DNA of 40,345 bases, from NCBI GenBank assembly GCA_015068925.1, contig SVJP01000004.1, forward strand, positions 1-40,345, given 5' to 3'. The notes under the pieces are model-generated. The model made no database searches. It was given only the letters and a program-made list of their open reading frames with translations, and was not told where the DNA came from. How positions within the stretch are numbered: position 1 is the first letter of the stretch; every line of letters starts with the position of its first letter. Below are positions 1 through 7,944 of the stretch, piece after piece. A program made the position numbers and the translations under genes. This stretch comes from Oscillospiraceae bacterium. GTDB lineage: Bacteria > Bacillota > Clostridia > HGM11514.

Positions 1-647
1 GTTGCATTTTCATTTAACTCAAGATTCGCTTGACCGACAGCGTTTTCCCATTGTTCTTGTGAACCTGCAAAATAGATGTCTTTCAGATATGGACCTGAAA
101 ACGCTTCGCTTTCTATCTTTGTTACACCGCTTGGAATAGTGATTATTTCAAATTTACAATATTTGAATGCTCCTTTTGCAATAGTTGTAACACTATCAGG
201 AATTGTATAAGAAGGTGCCGTTTTTCCTGTAGGGTATCGAATGATTGTAGTATTATTTTTATTAAATAAGTTCCCGTCAATAGAGGAAAAAGTCTGATTA
301 TTTGGATCTACCTCGATCTCTGTTAAATTCATACAACTATTAAAATTGCAATGTATTGTTGTAACAGTATCCGGAATAATTATTTTTTTAGTCATTGCAT
401 CAACAAAAAACAGTGAGTCTGCTAAAGTTGTTACGGGATATCCTTCTATTGAGGAAGGAATAACAGCAACACCATTAGAATCGGTAATATTACCATTTAT
501 AAGAGTTACTGTTTCGTTTTCGACTACATATACATAATCGGTGGTGTATGGGGTTCCCCCAATAGCGCCCCATTCATCATTAGCAGATGCTGAGATTGCA
601 GAACAAAGAAGTCCTATGCATAATACAATTAAGATTAATTTTTTCAA
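1..647 (-). CDS. BspA-like leucine-rich-repeat surface protein, 5' part only (3' end outside window)
   Basis: This open frame is absent from the ORF track because it runs off the left edge. Reading the minus strand from TTG at 647 gives a signal peptide (LKKLILIVLCIGLLCSAISASA) and then LRR_5/BspA-type repeats with 'IIIPDTVTTIHCNFNSCMNL' and 'YTIPDSVTTIAKGAFKYC'. It also carries the 'IYFAGSQEQWENAVG' element that closes many BspA-like repeats. A ribosome site (AAGGAAA) lies 7 bases before the TTG. BspA-like proteins are secreted or surface-attached and often mediate adhesion; that role is inferred from the family. About 215 residues are visible. It resembles the complete protein at 29115-30332, which carries the same 'Y(Y/F)(S/A)G(T/S)Q(N/E)QW' motif. 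If the two are alike end to end, a C-terminal stalk domain lies beyond the window. Confidence 0.85.
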   Translation of the reverse strand, partial: MKKLILIVLCIGLLCSAISASANDEWGAIGGTPYTTDYVYVVENETVTLINGNITDSNGVAVIPSSIEGYPVTTLADSLFFVDAMTKKIIIPDTVTTIHCNFNSCMNLTEIEVDPNNQTFSSIDGNLFNKNNTTIIRYPTGKTAPSYTIPDSVTTIAKGAFKYCKFEIITIPSGVTKIESEAFSGPYLKDIYFAGSQEQWENAVGQANLELNENA

Positions 648-700
648 TTGAATTTCCTTCTTTCTATTTTTTTTATTATTCGGGCATTTTTAAGAAGCAA
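644..700 (-). CDS. Possible 18-codon upstream ORF overlapping the bspA-like start
   Basis: On the minus strand a strong Shine-Dalgarno (AGGAGG, 716-711) is followed 10 bases later by TTG. This opens a short frame, MLLKNARIIKKIERRKFN. Its TGA overlaps the TTG start of the LRR gene in the arrangement TTGA. The layout would suit translational coupling or a leader peptide. The spacing is longer than ideal and the peptide has no recognisable family, so it may be chance. Confidence 0.25.
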   Translation of the reverse strand: MLLKNARIIKKIERRKFN

Positions 701-724
701 ATCAGTTTATCCTCCTTTCTTTTT

Positions 725-758
725 CAAAATAAAAAATGCGCCAGCCGAAGCCAACGCA
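725..758 (-). terminator. Intrinsic terminator with UUCG tetraloop inside the bspA-like leader
   Basis: Read on the minus strand, TGCGTTGGC-TTCG-GCTGGCGCA forms a 9-bp stem with three G-U pairs, capped by the very stable C(UUCG)G loop. It is followed at once by TTTTTTATTTT. It lies between the predicted transcription start (about 901) and the gene start (647), so it would act as an attenuator rather than an end-of-gene terminator. No minus-strand gene ends just upstream that it could otherwise serve. Confidence 0.6.
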
Positions 759-782
759 TGAAAAACGCAAGCTCCGATTGTC

Positions 783-901
783 GCCAAACAAATTTAATCA
801 CATCTTTTCCTTTTTAGCATGTGAAAATAGAGCCTGTATTTTTACCATAGGGCATAAAAATACACACTAAAAAGGAATAAAAAATATTAAATTTGTTTGG
901 C
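783..901. repeat. Nested inverted repeats at the 5' end of the bspA-like leader
   Basis: A perfect 16-bp outer repeat pairs 783-798 (GCCAAACAAATTTAAT) with 886-901. A 9-bp middle repeat pairs 809-817 (CCTTTTTAG) with 867-875. A 10-bp inner repeat pairs 835-844 (TGTATTTTTA) with 855-864. The three are concentric. The right end coincides with the start site predicted from the minus-strand promoter, so the RNA would begin with the first base of the outer stem. I see no flanking target-site duplication, which argues against a miniature transposon. Confidence 0.75.
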
Positions 902-907
902 AAATTT

Positions 908-936
908 ATTATATCATAAAGCGGATTTTTTGTCCA
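908..936 (-). promoter_or_regulatory. Promoter of the bspA-like gene
   Basis: On the minus strand TGGACA (936-931), a 17-base spacer and TATAAT (913-908) form a sigma-A-type promoter. The predicted start near 901 gives a leader of about 254 nt. Its -35 box lies 18 bases from the -35 box of the divergent promoter at 955-983, so one regulator could bind between them. Confidence 0.65.
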
Positions 937-954
937 GTATTTTAAAGAAAAAAA

Positions 955-983
955 TTGACCGTCATCAGAATCTATGTTATAAT
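955..983 (+). promoter_or_regulatory. Promoter of the stalk-domain gene at 1118
   Basis: TTGACC, 17 bases, TATAAT. The predicted start near 990 leaves a leader of about 128 nt that is A/T-rich and has no obvious strong fold. The 648-1117 gap is otherwise filled by the divergent bspA leader. Confidence 0.7.
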
Positions 984-1117
984 AGGTATGGTTTTGACGG
1001 GTAAAAAAATTTTTTATTTTTTTAAAACTTTTTGCAACCTTTTTCAGGGTTAAAAGGTATTATATACGGAAAGCCAAAAAGAAAAAATAAAAATATGTAC
1101 TTAAGGAGGTACTACAG

Positions 1118-2317
1118 ATGTTGAAAAAAGTAATTACAAGTGCAATGATTGCAGGAATGATTGGCTCCGCCCTTGCTTTTCCGGGATTTGCCAATGATGA
1201 ACCAGTGTTACCAATCACCGTAACGGGAATTGAACAGGAAGAAACTGATATGTTGCCTGTTCGTCAAATTGCAGAGCATTTCGGTTATGCGGTAGGTTGG
1301 CAAGCAGAAGGAAGCATTGTTTCCTTAACAAAGGGTGCCCAATACATTACCTTTGCTGCAGGACAGGATGCTTACACCTTTGCAAAAACTGCTCCCGAAT
1401 CTTTGGGCGCACCCTCCGTGATTGTAAAGGATACCACTCATGTTCCGGTATTATTCTTTACAAAGCTGTTGGGACTGAACTGTCATGAGGTGGCAGAAAA
1501 TGAGTACAAGGTTGTGCTCCCCTCCCGTGCAGAAATTACAGAAATTCAAGAAGATGGTCGTTTGTTGATTCAAGATGAATTTTTAGGTGAAGTGGTAGTA
1601 GCGATTACCGAAGAAACAAAGCTTGTGGCAAACGGCGAAGCAATCAGTGCTGATGTATTGGCACAGGGACAGGCTATTATGATTGAATACGGTGATGCTA
1701 TGGCACAAAGCCTGCCTCCTCAGGGCACGGCGGTGCAGATTACGGTTTTGAACCTGCCTGTTGAAGAAGAAACAGAAGAAAGTGTTATGGAAGAAGGCAT
1801 TGCTTTTGCAGGAACCATTCAGGCTGTGGAAGAAGGAATGGTAACAATAGTATCTGATGAAACAGGAGAAGAAGTTTGCCTGATGATTTCGGAAGAAACT
1901 CAAATCACCAAAGGTCTGGACAGAAGAATTTATAAAATTGATGATTTGGCAGAAGGAATGAGAATTTCCGGACTTCATTCCGAAGCAATAACTATGAGCT
2001 TGCCCCCTCAGACTTTGGCTTTGACCATTAACATTGAACCGGAAGAAGGAATTACCGAAGCCGTTAAAGTTCCCTTCAGCGGAGTCATTGAAGAAATTCC
2101 TCAGGAAGGAAGAGTTTTGATTTCTACCGAAACCGATCAGATTTTGTTGATGGTTTCTGAAGAAACAGTAATCAAAAGCGGAAACGACAAAAGAATTTAC
2201 GGATTTGATGATTTGACCGTAGGCACAAAAATTTCCGGTTTTCATGCAGAAGCAATGACCATGAGCCTGCCTCCCCAGACCCTGGCATTGGAAATTGATA
2301 TTCAGAAAGCAGAATAG
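1118..2317 (+). CDS. Secreted stalk-domain protein with three repeated 'SLPPQT' modules
   Basis: A 399-residue exported protein. The signal peptide (MLKKVITSAMIAGMIGSALA) ends near 'GFAND'. Residues about 30-130 resemble the copper-amine-oxidase N-terminal ('stalk') domain: 'DMLPVRQIAEHFGYAVGW' and a later 'HVPVLFFTKLLG'. Three modules of about 80 residues follow (near 138-213, 229-307 and 318-397). Each has a first strand with G.I/I.E, an 'SEET.I' or 'TEET.L' segment, and a final 'MSLPPQTLAL'-like motif. Modules 2 and 3 also share 'RRIY.IDDL'. The Shine-Dalgarno AAGGAGG fixes the start. It is a single-gene transcript with its own promoter and terminator. Enzyme activity is not suggested; a wall-associated or binding role is a guess. 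Confidence 0.85.
   Translation: MLKKVITSAMIAGMIGSALAFPGFANDEPVLPITVTGIEQEETDMLPVRQIAEHFGYAVGWQAEGSIVSLTKGAQYITFAAGQDAYTFAKTAPESLGAPSVIVKDTTHVPVLFFTKLLGLNCHEVAENEYKVVLPSRAEITEIQEDGRLLIQDEFLGEVVVAITEETKLVANGEAISADVLAQGQAIMIEYGDAMAQSLPPQGTAVQITVLNLPVEEETEESVMEEGIAFAGTIQAVEEGMVTIVSDETGEEVCLMISEETQITKGLDRRIYKIDDLAEGMRISGLHSEAITMSLPPQTLALTINIEPEEGITEAVKVPFSGVIEEIPQEGRVLISTETDQILLMVSEETVIKSGNDKRIYGFDDLTVGTKISGFHAEAMTMSLPPQTLALEIDIQKAE
1531..2310 (+). repeat. Three tandem protein modules ending in SLPPQ(T/G)
   Basis: Modules lie at about 1531-1758, 1801-2040 and 2068-2310. Modules 2 and 3 are the most alike (shared SEET, RRIY/KRIY, DDL, HxEA and MSLPPQTLAL), and module 1 is more divergent. This suggests an old first unit and a later duplication. 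Confidence 0.7.
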
Positions 2318-2340
2318 GGAGAATAAATTCAATATTGATA

Positions 2341-2377
2341 AAGGCTGCAGCAAAATTATTTTGTTGCAGCCTTTTTA
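2341..2377 (+). terminator. Intrinsic terminator after the stalk-domain gene
   Basis: AAGGCTGCAGCAAAA pairs with TTTTGTTGCAGCCTT (one G-U pair) and is followed by a T run. Confidence 0.85.
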
Positions 2378-2461
2378 TGAAAGGATAACCCCTTAATACA
2401 GAACAAATGCAATTTTTCTCTTAACATCTTAGATTATTTATATCATATCTGTAAAAATTGA

Positions 2462-2490
2462 TTGACTATTTATGATATGTAATATATAAT
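2462..2490 (+). promoter_or_regulatory. Promoter of the GH130-HAD operon
   Basis: TTGACT, 17 bases, TATAAT, ending 34 bases before the start at 2525. Confidence 0.75.
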
Positions 2491-2524
2491 AAAAGAAAAT
2501 ACTGTAAAAAAAGGAGTGACCAAA

Positions 2525-3502
2525 ATGAAAAATGTGATGAAAAGACATGAGGGAGTGGTATTTTCTCCCGGCAATGTACCTTATGATTCCGTTCTGACCT
2601 TTAATGCGGCGGTCATCAAACGAGGAAAAGAAGATTATGCCATGGTGTTTCGAAACGACTTTTTTGAACCGGGAACCAAGGATTTGACCAGAACCAACTT
2701 AGGCTTGGCATTTTCAAAAAACGGTCTTCAATGGAAGGTAGAAAAAGAGCCTCTGTTTGAGCTTCGTACCGACAAGATTCACAGAGCATACGACCCCAGA
2801 ATCACCGTAATTGACGGTACTATGTACCTTTGTTTCGCGATTGACTCGGTTTATGGTGTTCAAGGGGGAATTGCAAGATTGTCCGATGATTTTCAGGTGG
2901 ATGAAATTTTGACCATCAGCACACCTGATAACAGAAATATGGCGTTGTTCCCTGAAAAAATCAACGGAAAATATGTCAGATTGGAACGTCCCATGCCTGT
3001 TTACGGAAGATATGGCGCATTTGACGAAAAGTTTGATATCTGGATGTCCGAATCTCCCGATATGGTTCATTGGGGCAACGCGAAAGTGGTGTTGGAGGCG
3101 GATGACGTGGAATTTTCCAACTGCAAAATCGGTCCCGGTGCACCTCCCATTAAGACCAAAGATGGATGGTTGGTGGTATTCCATGCAGTGGATAACGACC
3201 CCTCCCGCGGGAAAAACGGTTGGGAAGAAAAATGGACCAAGAGATATACCATCGGTGTTATGTTGCTTGATTTGGAGGATCCTTCCAAGATTATCGGTGT
3301 GGCAAAGGAACCCCTGATGATTCCTGAAACAGAGGACGAGCTGACAGGCGGATTCCGTAACAACGCCCTCTTCCCCTGTGCAACCATTTTAGAGGAGGAC
3401 GATACCGTTCGTATCTATTACAGTGCAGGAGATATGTATGTGAAAACTGCCACTGCAAAATTGGATGATATTGTTGCTTTGTGTAAAGGAGAGCTTGCAT
3501 GA
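2525..3502 (+). CDS. GH130-family glycoside phosphorylase / hydrolase (mannoside-type)
   Basis: About 325 residues, the usual size for glycoside hydrolase family 130 (five-bladed beta-propeller enzymes). Most members phosphorolyse beta-mannosides to mannose 1-phosphate. Visible family features are 'NAAVIKRGKEDYAMVFRN' near the N-terminus, 'HRAYDPRIT', 'ALFPEKINGKYVRLERP', 'DIWMSESPDMVHWG', and 'GPGAPPIKTKDGWLVVFHA'. There is no signal peptide, so it should act in the cytoplasm. The ORF track begins at GTG 2516, but that codon sits inside the Shine-Dalgarno (AAAGGAG). ATG 2525 at 8 bases spacing is the better start. It overlaps the next gene by 4 bases. The exact linkage (mannose-mannose or mannose-GlcNAc) cannot be told by eye. 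Confidence 0.88.
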   Translation: MKNVMKRHEGVVFSPGNVPYDSVLTFNAAVIKRGKEDYAMVFRNDFFEPGTKDLTRTNLGLAFSKNGLQWKVEKEPLFELRTDKIHRAYDPRITVIDGTMYLCFAIDSVYGVQGGIARLSDDFQVDEILTISTPDNRNMALFPEKINGKYVRLERPMPVYGRYGAFDEKFDIWMSESPDMVHWGNAKVVLEADDVEFSNCKIGPGAPPIKTKDGWLVVFHAVDNDPSRGKNGWEEKWTKRYTIGVMLLDLEDPSKIIGVAKEPLMIPETEDELTGGFRNNALFPCATILEEDDTVRIYYSAGDMYVKTATAKLDDIVALCKGELA

Positions 3503-4491
3503 TTATTTGCGATCAAGGGGTTATGTCAAAACAGGGATTGGAAATCGTAAACCGAATCGGAACAAGAGAAATTACCCATGTGTTTCACGATATTGACGGC
3601 ACCCATTCCTTAATCAGACAATGGCACCCTGTTATGAGTGTTACGTTGGAAACTACCATTTTGGAAGGATTGCCCGAGGGGTATGACAGCGAGGAAAACA
3701 CCCTTCGTTTGATTGAAAAAAGTGCCCAGCCTCATCTGGAAGAAATGGATCGTTTTTGTACCGAATCGGCAGGACTTAGTGCCCTGACCCAGATGGAATG
3801 GGCAATCAGACGCGCCATTGAAGAAAAAACGGTTGATTTGGGGCTGGATGAGCAAGCAATGAAAACCAATTCCCTGATCATCCAAAAAATCTGGCAAGGG
3901 GAAGAAACCTTTGATTCCATAGAAGAACCGGAGAATTTGAAGGCGTATCTGAAGGAAAACACCCCCCGCTTGTTCCGTTTGTATGAAAAGATTTTAAATG
4001 GTGCATGCCGTGATAAAAATTTGGCAATTGCCCTTCAAAATCCTGAATCCATGCGGGTCAAAGGCTCTTTGGAATTTATGAAACTGCTGAAAAAGCTGGG
4101 CGCAAAAAATTATTTTGTTACCGGTGCAGTCATTGATTATGACGAGAACGGAAATCCTTATGGAGGAATGTATGAAGAAGTGTTGGGCGTGGGATTTGAA
4201 ATTGGCGAAGGGAAGGATGTAGAAGCTCTTTACGGCTCCACATGGGATAAGAAAAAACCGAAAATTAATGTGATGTATGACATTTGCAAGGAACAAAATC
4301 TGGATTTGTCCAAGGTGTTGATTATCGGTGACGGACGAAGCGAAATTCATGCAGGAGTAGAAATGGGCGCTGTTACCATTTCCCGTTTGGATTTTGATGC
4401 GGAAAGACCCATTGAAATTCACAAGCAACTGGGAACCAACATCATTATAGAAGATTATAGTGATGAAGAATTTCTGAAGATGTTTTCGTAA
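3499..4491 (+). CDS. HAD-superfamily hydrolase coupled to the GH130 gene
   Basis: 330 residues, cytoplasmic. HAD motif I is 'FHDIDGTHSL' (Asp31 and Asp33 as nucleophile and acid). A large helical cap follows (about 45-190). 'YFVTGAVIDY' probably supplies motif II threonine, a lysine lies in 'KKKPKINVMYDICK', and motif IV is 'IIGDGRSEIHAG' (near 276-283). All catalytic positions look intact. ATGA overlap with the GH130 stop implies translational coupling. HAD enzymes are mostly phosphatases or phosphomutases. Acting on a sugar phosphate made by the neighbour is plausible but inferred. No more specific family is recognised. Confidence 0.8.
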   Translation: MIICDQGVMSKQGLEIVNRIGTREITHVFHDIDGTHSLIRQWHPVMSVTLETTILEGLPEGYDSEENTLRLIEKSAQPHLEEMDRFCTESAGLSALTQMEWAIRRAIEEKTVDLGLDEQAMKTNSLIIQKIWQGEETFDSIEEPENLKAYLKENTPRLFRLYEKILNGACRDKNLAIALQNPESMRVKGSLEFMKLLKKLGAKNYFVTGAVIDYDENGNPYGGMYEEVLGVGFEIGEGKDVEALYGSTWDKKKPKINVMYDICKEQNLDLSKVLIIGDGRSEIHAGVEMGAVTISRLDFDAERPIEIHKQLGTNIIIEDYSDEEFLKMFS

Positions 4492-4798
4492 AAGTTGTCA
4501 AGAAAAGAATTTCTGTTAGAAGAAAAACTCTGAAACCGGTCTTTCTTTTACTTCTTTGCTGAATTTGCCGAGAAGCATCAATGAATTTTTAATTTCTTCT
4601 GATGATGCAGGCAGAGGAAGAACCGTGATGAAAAATACAACTTTGGTAGTGTTTTATGATGGGCAACGATTTGAACGAAGATCGAGCTTGTTTGATGTCA
4701 GGAATATCACACGGAGAGTGTTATTTGAAGCGGAATTGGATTTTGAGGAAGACCCTTATGAGTTTTCCATTCCTTTTATTTTATATGAAACAAAAGAA
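4492..4798 (+). other. Gap after the HAD gene; doubtful ORF, probably non-coding or a remnant
   Basis: The ORF track gives 4556-4900, but that frame reads through a strong terminator stem and into the convergent ligase gene. An internal ATG at 4628 (MKNTTLVVFYDGQRFERR...) has a weak purine-rich stretch upstream. The stretch 'VLFEAELDFEEDPYEFSIP' looks protein-like but matches nothing I know. I do not call a gene here. Confidence 0.3.
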
Positions 4799-4799
4799 A

Positions 4800-4834
4800 A
4801 ACCGGTAGGAAACAAAAGAGTTTTCCTACCGGTT
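4800..4834. terminator. Bidirectional intrinsic terminator
   Basis: AACCGGTAGGAAA pairs perfectly with TTTCCTACCGGTT around a short loop. The minus-strand transcript continues TTTTTCTTTTG, so it terminates the ligase operon. The plus strand continues GCTTGCTTTTTG, a weaker T tract. Confidence 0.85.
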
Positions 4835-4887
4835 GCTTGCTTTTTGTCAAACTATCTATTTCGTTTTTCAGGGCCTGCCCTTCCGAT

Positions 4888-6519
4888 TTATTTTAATTGA
4901 CTTTCTACCAAGCTTTCTCCGCAATAAATTTCACGAAGCTTTGGTTTTTCAATTTTGCCGGTTGGGTTTCTGGGAACCTGAGCAAAGATAATCTTATGGG
5001 GACGTTTGTAACGAGGCATTCCTTTGCAGAAGGTCTGAATATCTTCTTCTGTACAGCTTTCCCCTTCTTTGATTTCAATAATTGCTGTTGCAATTTCACC
5101 AAGTCTGGCATCGGGAAGACCGATGACGGCAACATCCTTCACCGCACTGTGAGCACGGAGGAAATCTTCGATCTGAACGGGATACAAATTTTCACCACCG
5201 CTGATGATAACGTCTTTTTTGCGGTCAACTAAGTAGATAAAACCTTCTTCATCTTCTTTTGCCATATCTCCTGTGTACAACCAGCCATCATGAAGTACTT
5301 CTGCGGTGGCTTTGGGGTCATTGTAATAGCATTTCATAACTCCGGGACCGTATACTGCCAATTCCCCGACCTCTCCTTTGGGAACGGTATTTCCCTTTTC
5401 ATCAATGATTTTTACTTGCCAGCCATAGCCTGCAACACCGATGGCTCCAACCTTATGAATGTTTTCCATACCCAAATGTACACAACCGGGTCCAATGGAT
5501 TCGCTCAAACCATAGTTGGTATCATAATCGTGATGAGGAAAGAGAGTCTTCCACCGTTTGATCAAACTCGGGGGAACAGGCTGTGCACCAATGTGCATCA
5601 ATCTCCATGCAGATAAATCATAGTTGGATAAGTCAATTTCTCCCCGATCAATGGAATCTAAAATATCCTGTGCCCAGGGCACCAATAACCAAACGATACT
5701 ACATTTTTCGTTGGCAGCAGTTTCGATAATGGTAGAAGGACGAACGCCCTTTAACAATACTGCACGGCTTCCGGAGAGCAGGCTGCCAAACCAGTGCATT
5801 TTTGCCCCTGTGTGATACAAAGGAGGAATACAAAGGAACACATCGTCATGGGTTTGCTTGTGGTGATTTTGTTCTACTTTACAAGAATGCACCAGACTTT
5901 CATGGTCATGTAAAATCGCTTTGGGGAAGCCTGTAGTACCGGAAGAAAAGTAAATTGCCGCATCATCGGAGTTGGAAAGCTCCATTTCAGGCTTTGCACT
6001 GGAGAAGTTCGTTGCCAGGTGCAAATAGTTTTCTGCAAAGCTGGGACAATTATCTCCAATATAGAACAACAACTTTACATCCGGAATTTTATCGCAAATT
6101 TCTTCCATACGACCGATAAATTCAGGTCCAAAGAAAAGAGCATCTACTTCTGCCAGCTCCAGACAATACTTAATCTCATCCGAAGTATATCGATAATTTA
6201 AAGGGACTGCCAAAGCACCTGTTTTTAAAATTCCAAAATAAACAGGAAGCCATTCCAGACAGTTCATTAACAAAATAGCTACTTTATCTCCTTTTTTAAT
6301 TCCGCGGCTTAACAGGAGATTTGCGCAGCGGTTTGCTTTTTCTTCAAACACGCTCCAGGTGATTTCGCGGCGATAGGATTCTCCCTGCTTGGATTCAATC
6401 AGCTCATATTCCTTCCAGGTAACACGACGCACTTCCTTCACTTCAGGATTGATTTCCACAAGAGCGGTTTCTTCTCCGTATAAATTTGCGTTTCTTTCTA
6501 AAAATTCTGTTATCGGCAT
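4888..6519 (-). CDS. AMP-forming acyl-CoA synthetase / ligase
   Basis: 543 residues of the ANL (AMP-binding) superfamily, which activates a carboxylic acid with ATP and transfers it to CoA. Signatures are the P-loop 'YFSSGTTGFPKAILHDH' (190-206), 'YDTNYGLSESIGPG' (motif A5), 'YTGDMAKEDEEGFIYLVDR' (A7/A8), 'DVIISGGENLYPVQIEDF', and the C-terminal catalytic lysine in 'PRNPTGKIEKPKL'. An N-terminal stretch (about 28-58) repeats the theme 'RRVTWKEY'/'RREITWSV'. The Shine-Dalgarno AAGAAGGG precedes the ATG. It follows the AEC transporter by 17 bases on the same strand, so they form an operon. Substrate is unknown; a medium- or long-chain fatty acid or an imported organic acid is possible. Confidence 0.9.
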   Translation of the reverse strand: MPITEFLERNANLYGEETALVEINPEVKEVRRVTWKEYELIESKQGESYRREITWSVFEEKANRCANLLLSRGIKKGDKVAILLMNCLEWLPVYFGILKTGALAVPLNYRYTSDEIKYCLELAEVDALFFGPEFIGRMEEICDKIPDVKLLFYIGDNCPSFAENYLHLATNFSSAKPEMELSNSDDAAIYFSSGTTGFPKAILHDHESLVHSCKVEQNHHKQTHDDVFLCIPPLYHTGAKMHWFGSLLSGSRAVLLKGVRPSTIIETAANEKCSIVWLLVPWAQDILDSIDRGEIDLSNYDLSAWRLMHIGAQPVPPSLIKRWKTLFPHHDYDTNYGLSESIGPGCVHLGMENIHKVGAIGVAGYGWQVKIIDEKGNTVPKGEVGELAVYGPGVMKCYYNDPKATAEVLHDGWLYTGDMAKEDEEGFIYLVDRKKDVIISGGENLYPVQIEDFLRAHSAVKDVAVIGLPDARLGEIATAIIEIKEGESCTEEDIQTFCKGMPRYKRPHKIIFAQVPRNPTGKIEKPKLREIYCGESLVESQLK

Positions 6520-6536
6520 AGTAAAAATTCCCTTCT

Positions 6537-7457
6537 TTATAATTGAAATAGTAATATCATCAAAGGTATTGTAGCAATAGATAAAATGGTGGAAACGGAA
6601 ACAATTTCAGAGGAATAATCCGCATCCAAATGATATTTATGAGCAAATAAGGTGGAAACTGCAGCGGTAGGACAAGCGGTGCAAATCATCACAGCCTGTG
6701 CTACAATCTCATCTAACTGCAAAAGTTTTGCAATTCCGATGGAAATCAGGGGAATCACGAGTAACCGCATGGCACAAACAACGTATAATCCCTTCTTTTT
6801 AAATACCTGCTTCACATTCAGATTGGATAGGAAGGAGCCTAATACAATCATGGAAAGAGGGGTGTTTAGGTTGGATAAATGTTTAATGGGTTCCAACACA
6901 ATAAACGGCAACTTCACCTGACAGAAAAATAAAATCAAGCTAATTACAGTACTCACAACACCGGGGTTTAACAACGCTTTTTTCAAGGAAATTTCTTTTT
7001 TATCCCCGCCTGTGTATACATACACTCCGTGAGTCCAATAAAGAAGGGTGAACACGGCAAGATACGCCGAGCCGTAAAACACACCGTCTGATCCGAGTGC
7101 CGCAGACAAAAGCGGAATCGCCATATATCCACAGTTGGAATAAACGGAACAGAAAATATGAATCCGATAGTGTTTGGTGGGTTCCTTGCGAAACAGAAGA
7201 TGAGAGAGCAAAATCGCTGCTCCGTGGGACAAGACGGCAAAGATTGCTGCCATCAAAAGACCCGTTACCAATTCCATTTCCAGTTCTTTTTGATATGCAT
7301 TTATTAATACTGCAGGAGCAATAAACCATAACAGTAACGTTGTAAACTGATCAATTCCCTCTTGGGTTACCATCTTTTTCTTTTTTACGATTACACCCAC
7401 TAAAATCAGCAGAAAAACAACTGCCACCTGTCGCGCTACAATCAATGCAAGTTCCAT
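6537..7457 (-). CDS. AEC-family (auxin efflux carrier-like) membrane transporter
   Basis: 306 residues with about ten hydrophobic segments, matching the AEC / PF03547 family length. Features are an N-terminal 'VARQVAVVFLLILVGVIVKKK', a central polar loop after five helices, 'NTPLSMIVLGSFLSNL' and a C-terminal 'AVMICTACPTAAVSTLFAHKY'. Bacterial members export or exchange organic acids such as malate or lactate. It is the first gene of the operon, upstream of the acyl-CoA ligase, which hints at an organic-acid substrate (inference). ATG 7457 is preceded by TTAGGAGA. Confidence 0.85.
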   Translation of the reverse strand: MELALIVARQVAVVFLLILVGVIVKKKKMVTQEGIDQFTTLLLWFIAPAVLINAYQKELEMELVTGLLMAAIFAVLSHGAAILLSHLLFRKEPTKHYRIHIFCSVYSNCGYMAIPLLSAALGSDGVFYGSAYLAVFTLLYWTHGVYVYTGGDKKEISLKKALLNPGVVSTVISLILFFCQVKLPFIVLEPIKHLSNLNTPLSMIVLGSFLSNLNVKQVFKKKGLYVVCAMRLLVIPLISIGIAKLLQLDEIVAQAVMICTACPTAAVSTLFAHKYHLDADYSSEIVSVSTILSIATIPLMILLFQL

Positions 7458-7489
7458 CTAAACCGTCTCCTAATTACGCATATAAAATT

Positions 7490-7518
7490 ATTATATCACT
7501 TTTTTTCTCCTTTTGCAA
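7490..7518 (-). promoter_or_regulatory. Promoter of the AEC transporter-ligase operon
   Basis: On the minus strand TTGCAA, 17 bases, TATAAT, giving a start about 25 bases before ATG 7457. Confidence 0.7.
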
Positions 7519-7677
7519 GAGAAAAGCTATTCTTTTTCCAAAATCCTTGTTTTTTCAGAGAAGGACTTATGATTAGTATACCAAAATGACAAGAAAACAG
7601 TCAATTAATTTTTAAAGATGAGAGAAAGGGTCTTTTTTTCTGCTTTTCAGCATACAGTAAAACCGGGAGGGATAAAC

Positions 7678-7932
7678 ATGAATGAATGGACGATCATCGT
7701 AGTTGGTATTTTATTATTGTTTGTTGGAATCCGGTTATTTTTAAAACCATTAAAATTATTGTTTCGTTTAGGAATTAACAGTATCGCAGGACTGATGACG
7801 CTTGTCTGTTTCAATTTTTTGCAGGGAATTACGGGAGTGACCATAGGAATCAATTTGTTCAGTGCCTTATTAACAGGGTTTTTAGGACTTCCCGGTGCAG
7901 CTCTTTTATTACTGTTAGGTAAATTTTTGTAA
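7678..7932 (+). CDS. bofA: BofA-family pro-sigmaK processing regulator
   Basis: 84 residues, almost entirely hydrophobic: two membrane segments (about 6-25 and 33-55) and a C-terminal hydrophobic tail 'LLTGFLGLPGAALLLLLGKFL'. The 'FRLGINSIAG' and 'GVTIGINLFSALLTGFLGLPG' stretches are typical of BofA. In Bacillus, BofA sits in the outer forespore membrane and restrains the SpoIVFB protease until engulfment ends. The track starts at ATG 7618, but GGGAGG just before ATG 7678 fixes the shorter start, which gives the normal family length. No clear sigma-A promoter precedes it; expression under a sporulation sigma factor is possible. Confidence 0.85.
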   Translation: MNEWTIIVVGILLLFVGIRLFLKPLKLLFRLGINSIAGLMTLVCFNFLQGITGVTIGINLFSALLTGFLGLPGAALLLLLGKFL

Positions 7933-7944
7933 TCAAAACTTCAT

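Noticed and set aside
783-901. Inverted repeat as a miniature transposon (MITE)
   Set aside because: No target-site duplication or second copy is seen in the window, and its end coincides with a predicted transcription start, so a leader RNA structure fits better.
1583-2353. Minus-strand 256-residue ORF
   Set aside because: Antisense shadow of the stalk-domain gene: Cys/Phe/His-rich composition, no ribosome site.
4556-4900. 114-residue plus-strand ORF
   Set aside because: It reads through a strong bidirectional terminator and into the convergent ligase gene, and has no family resemblance.
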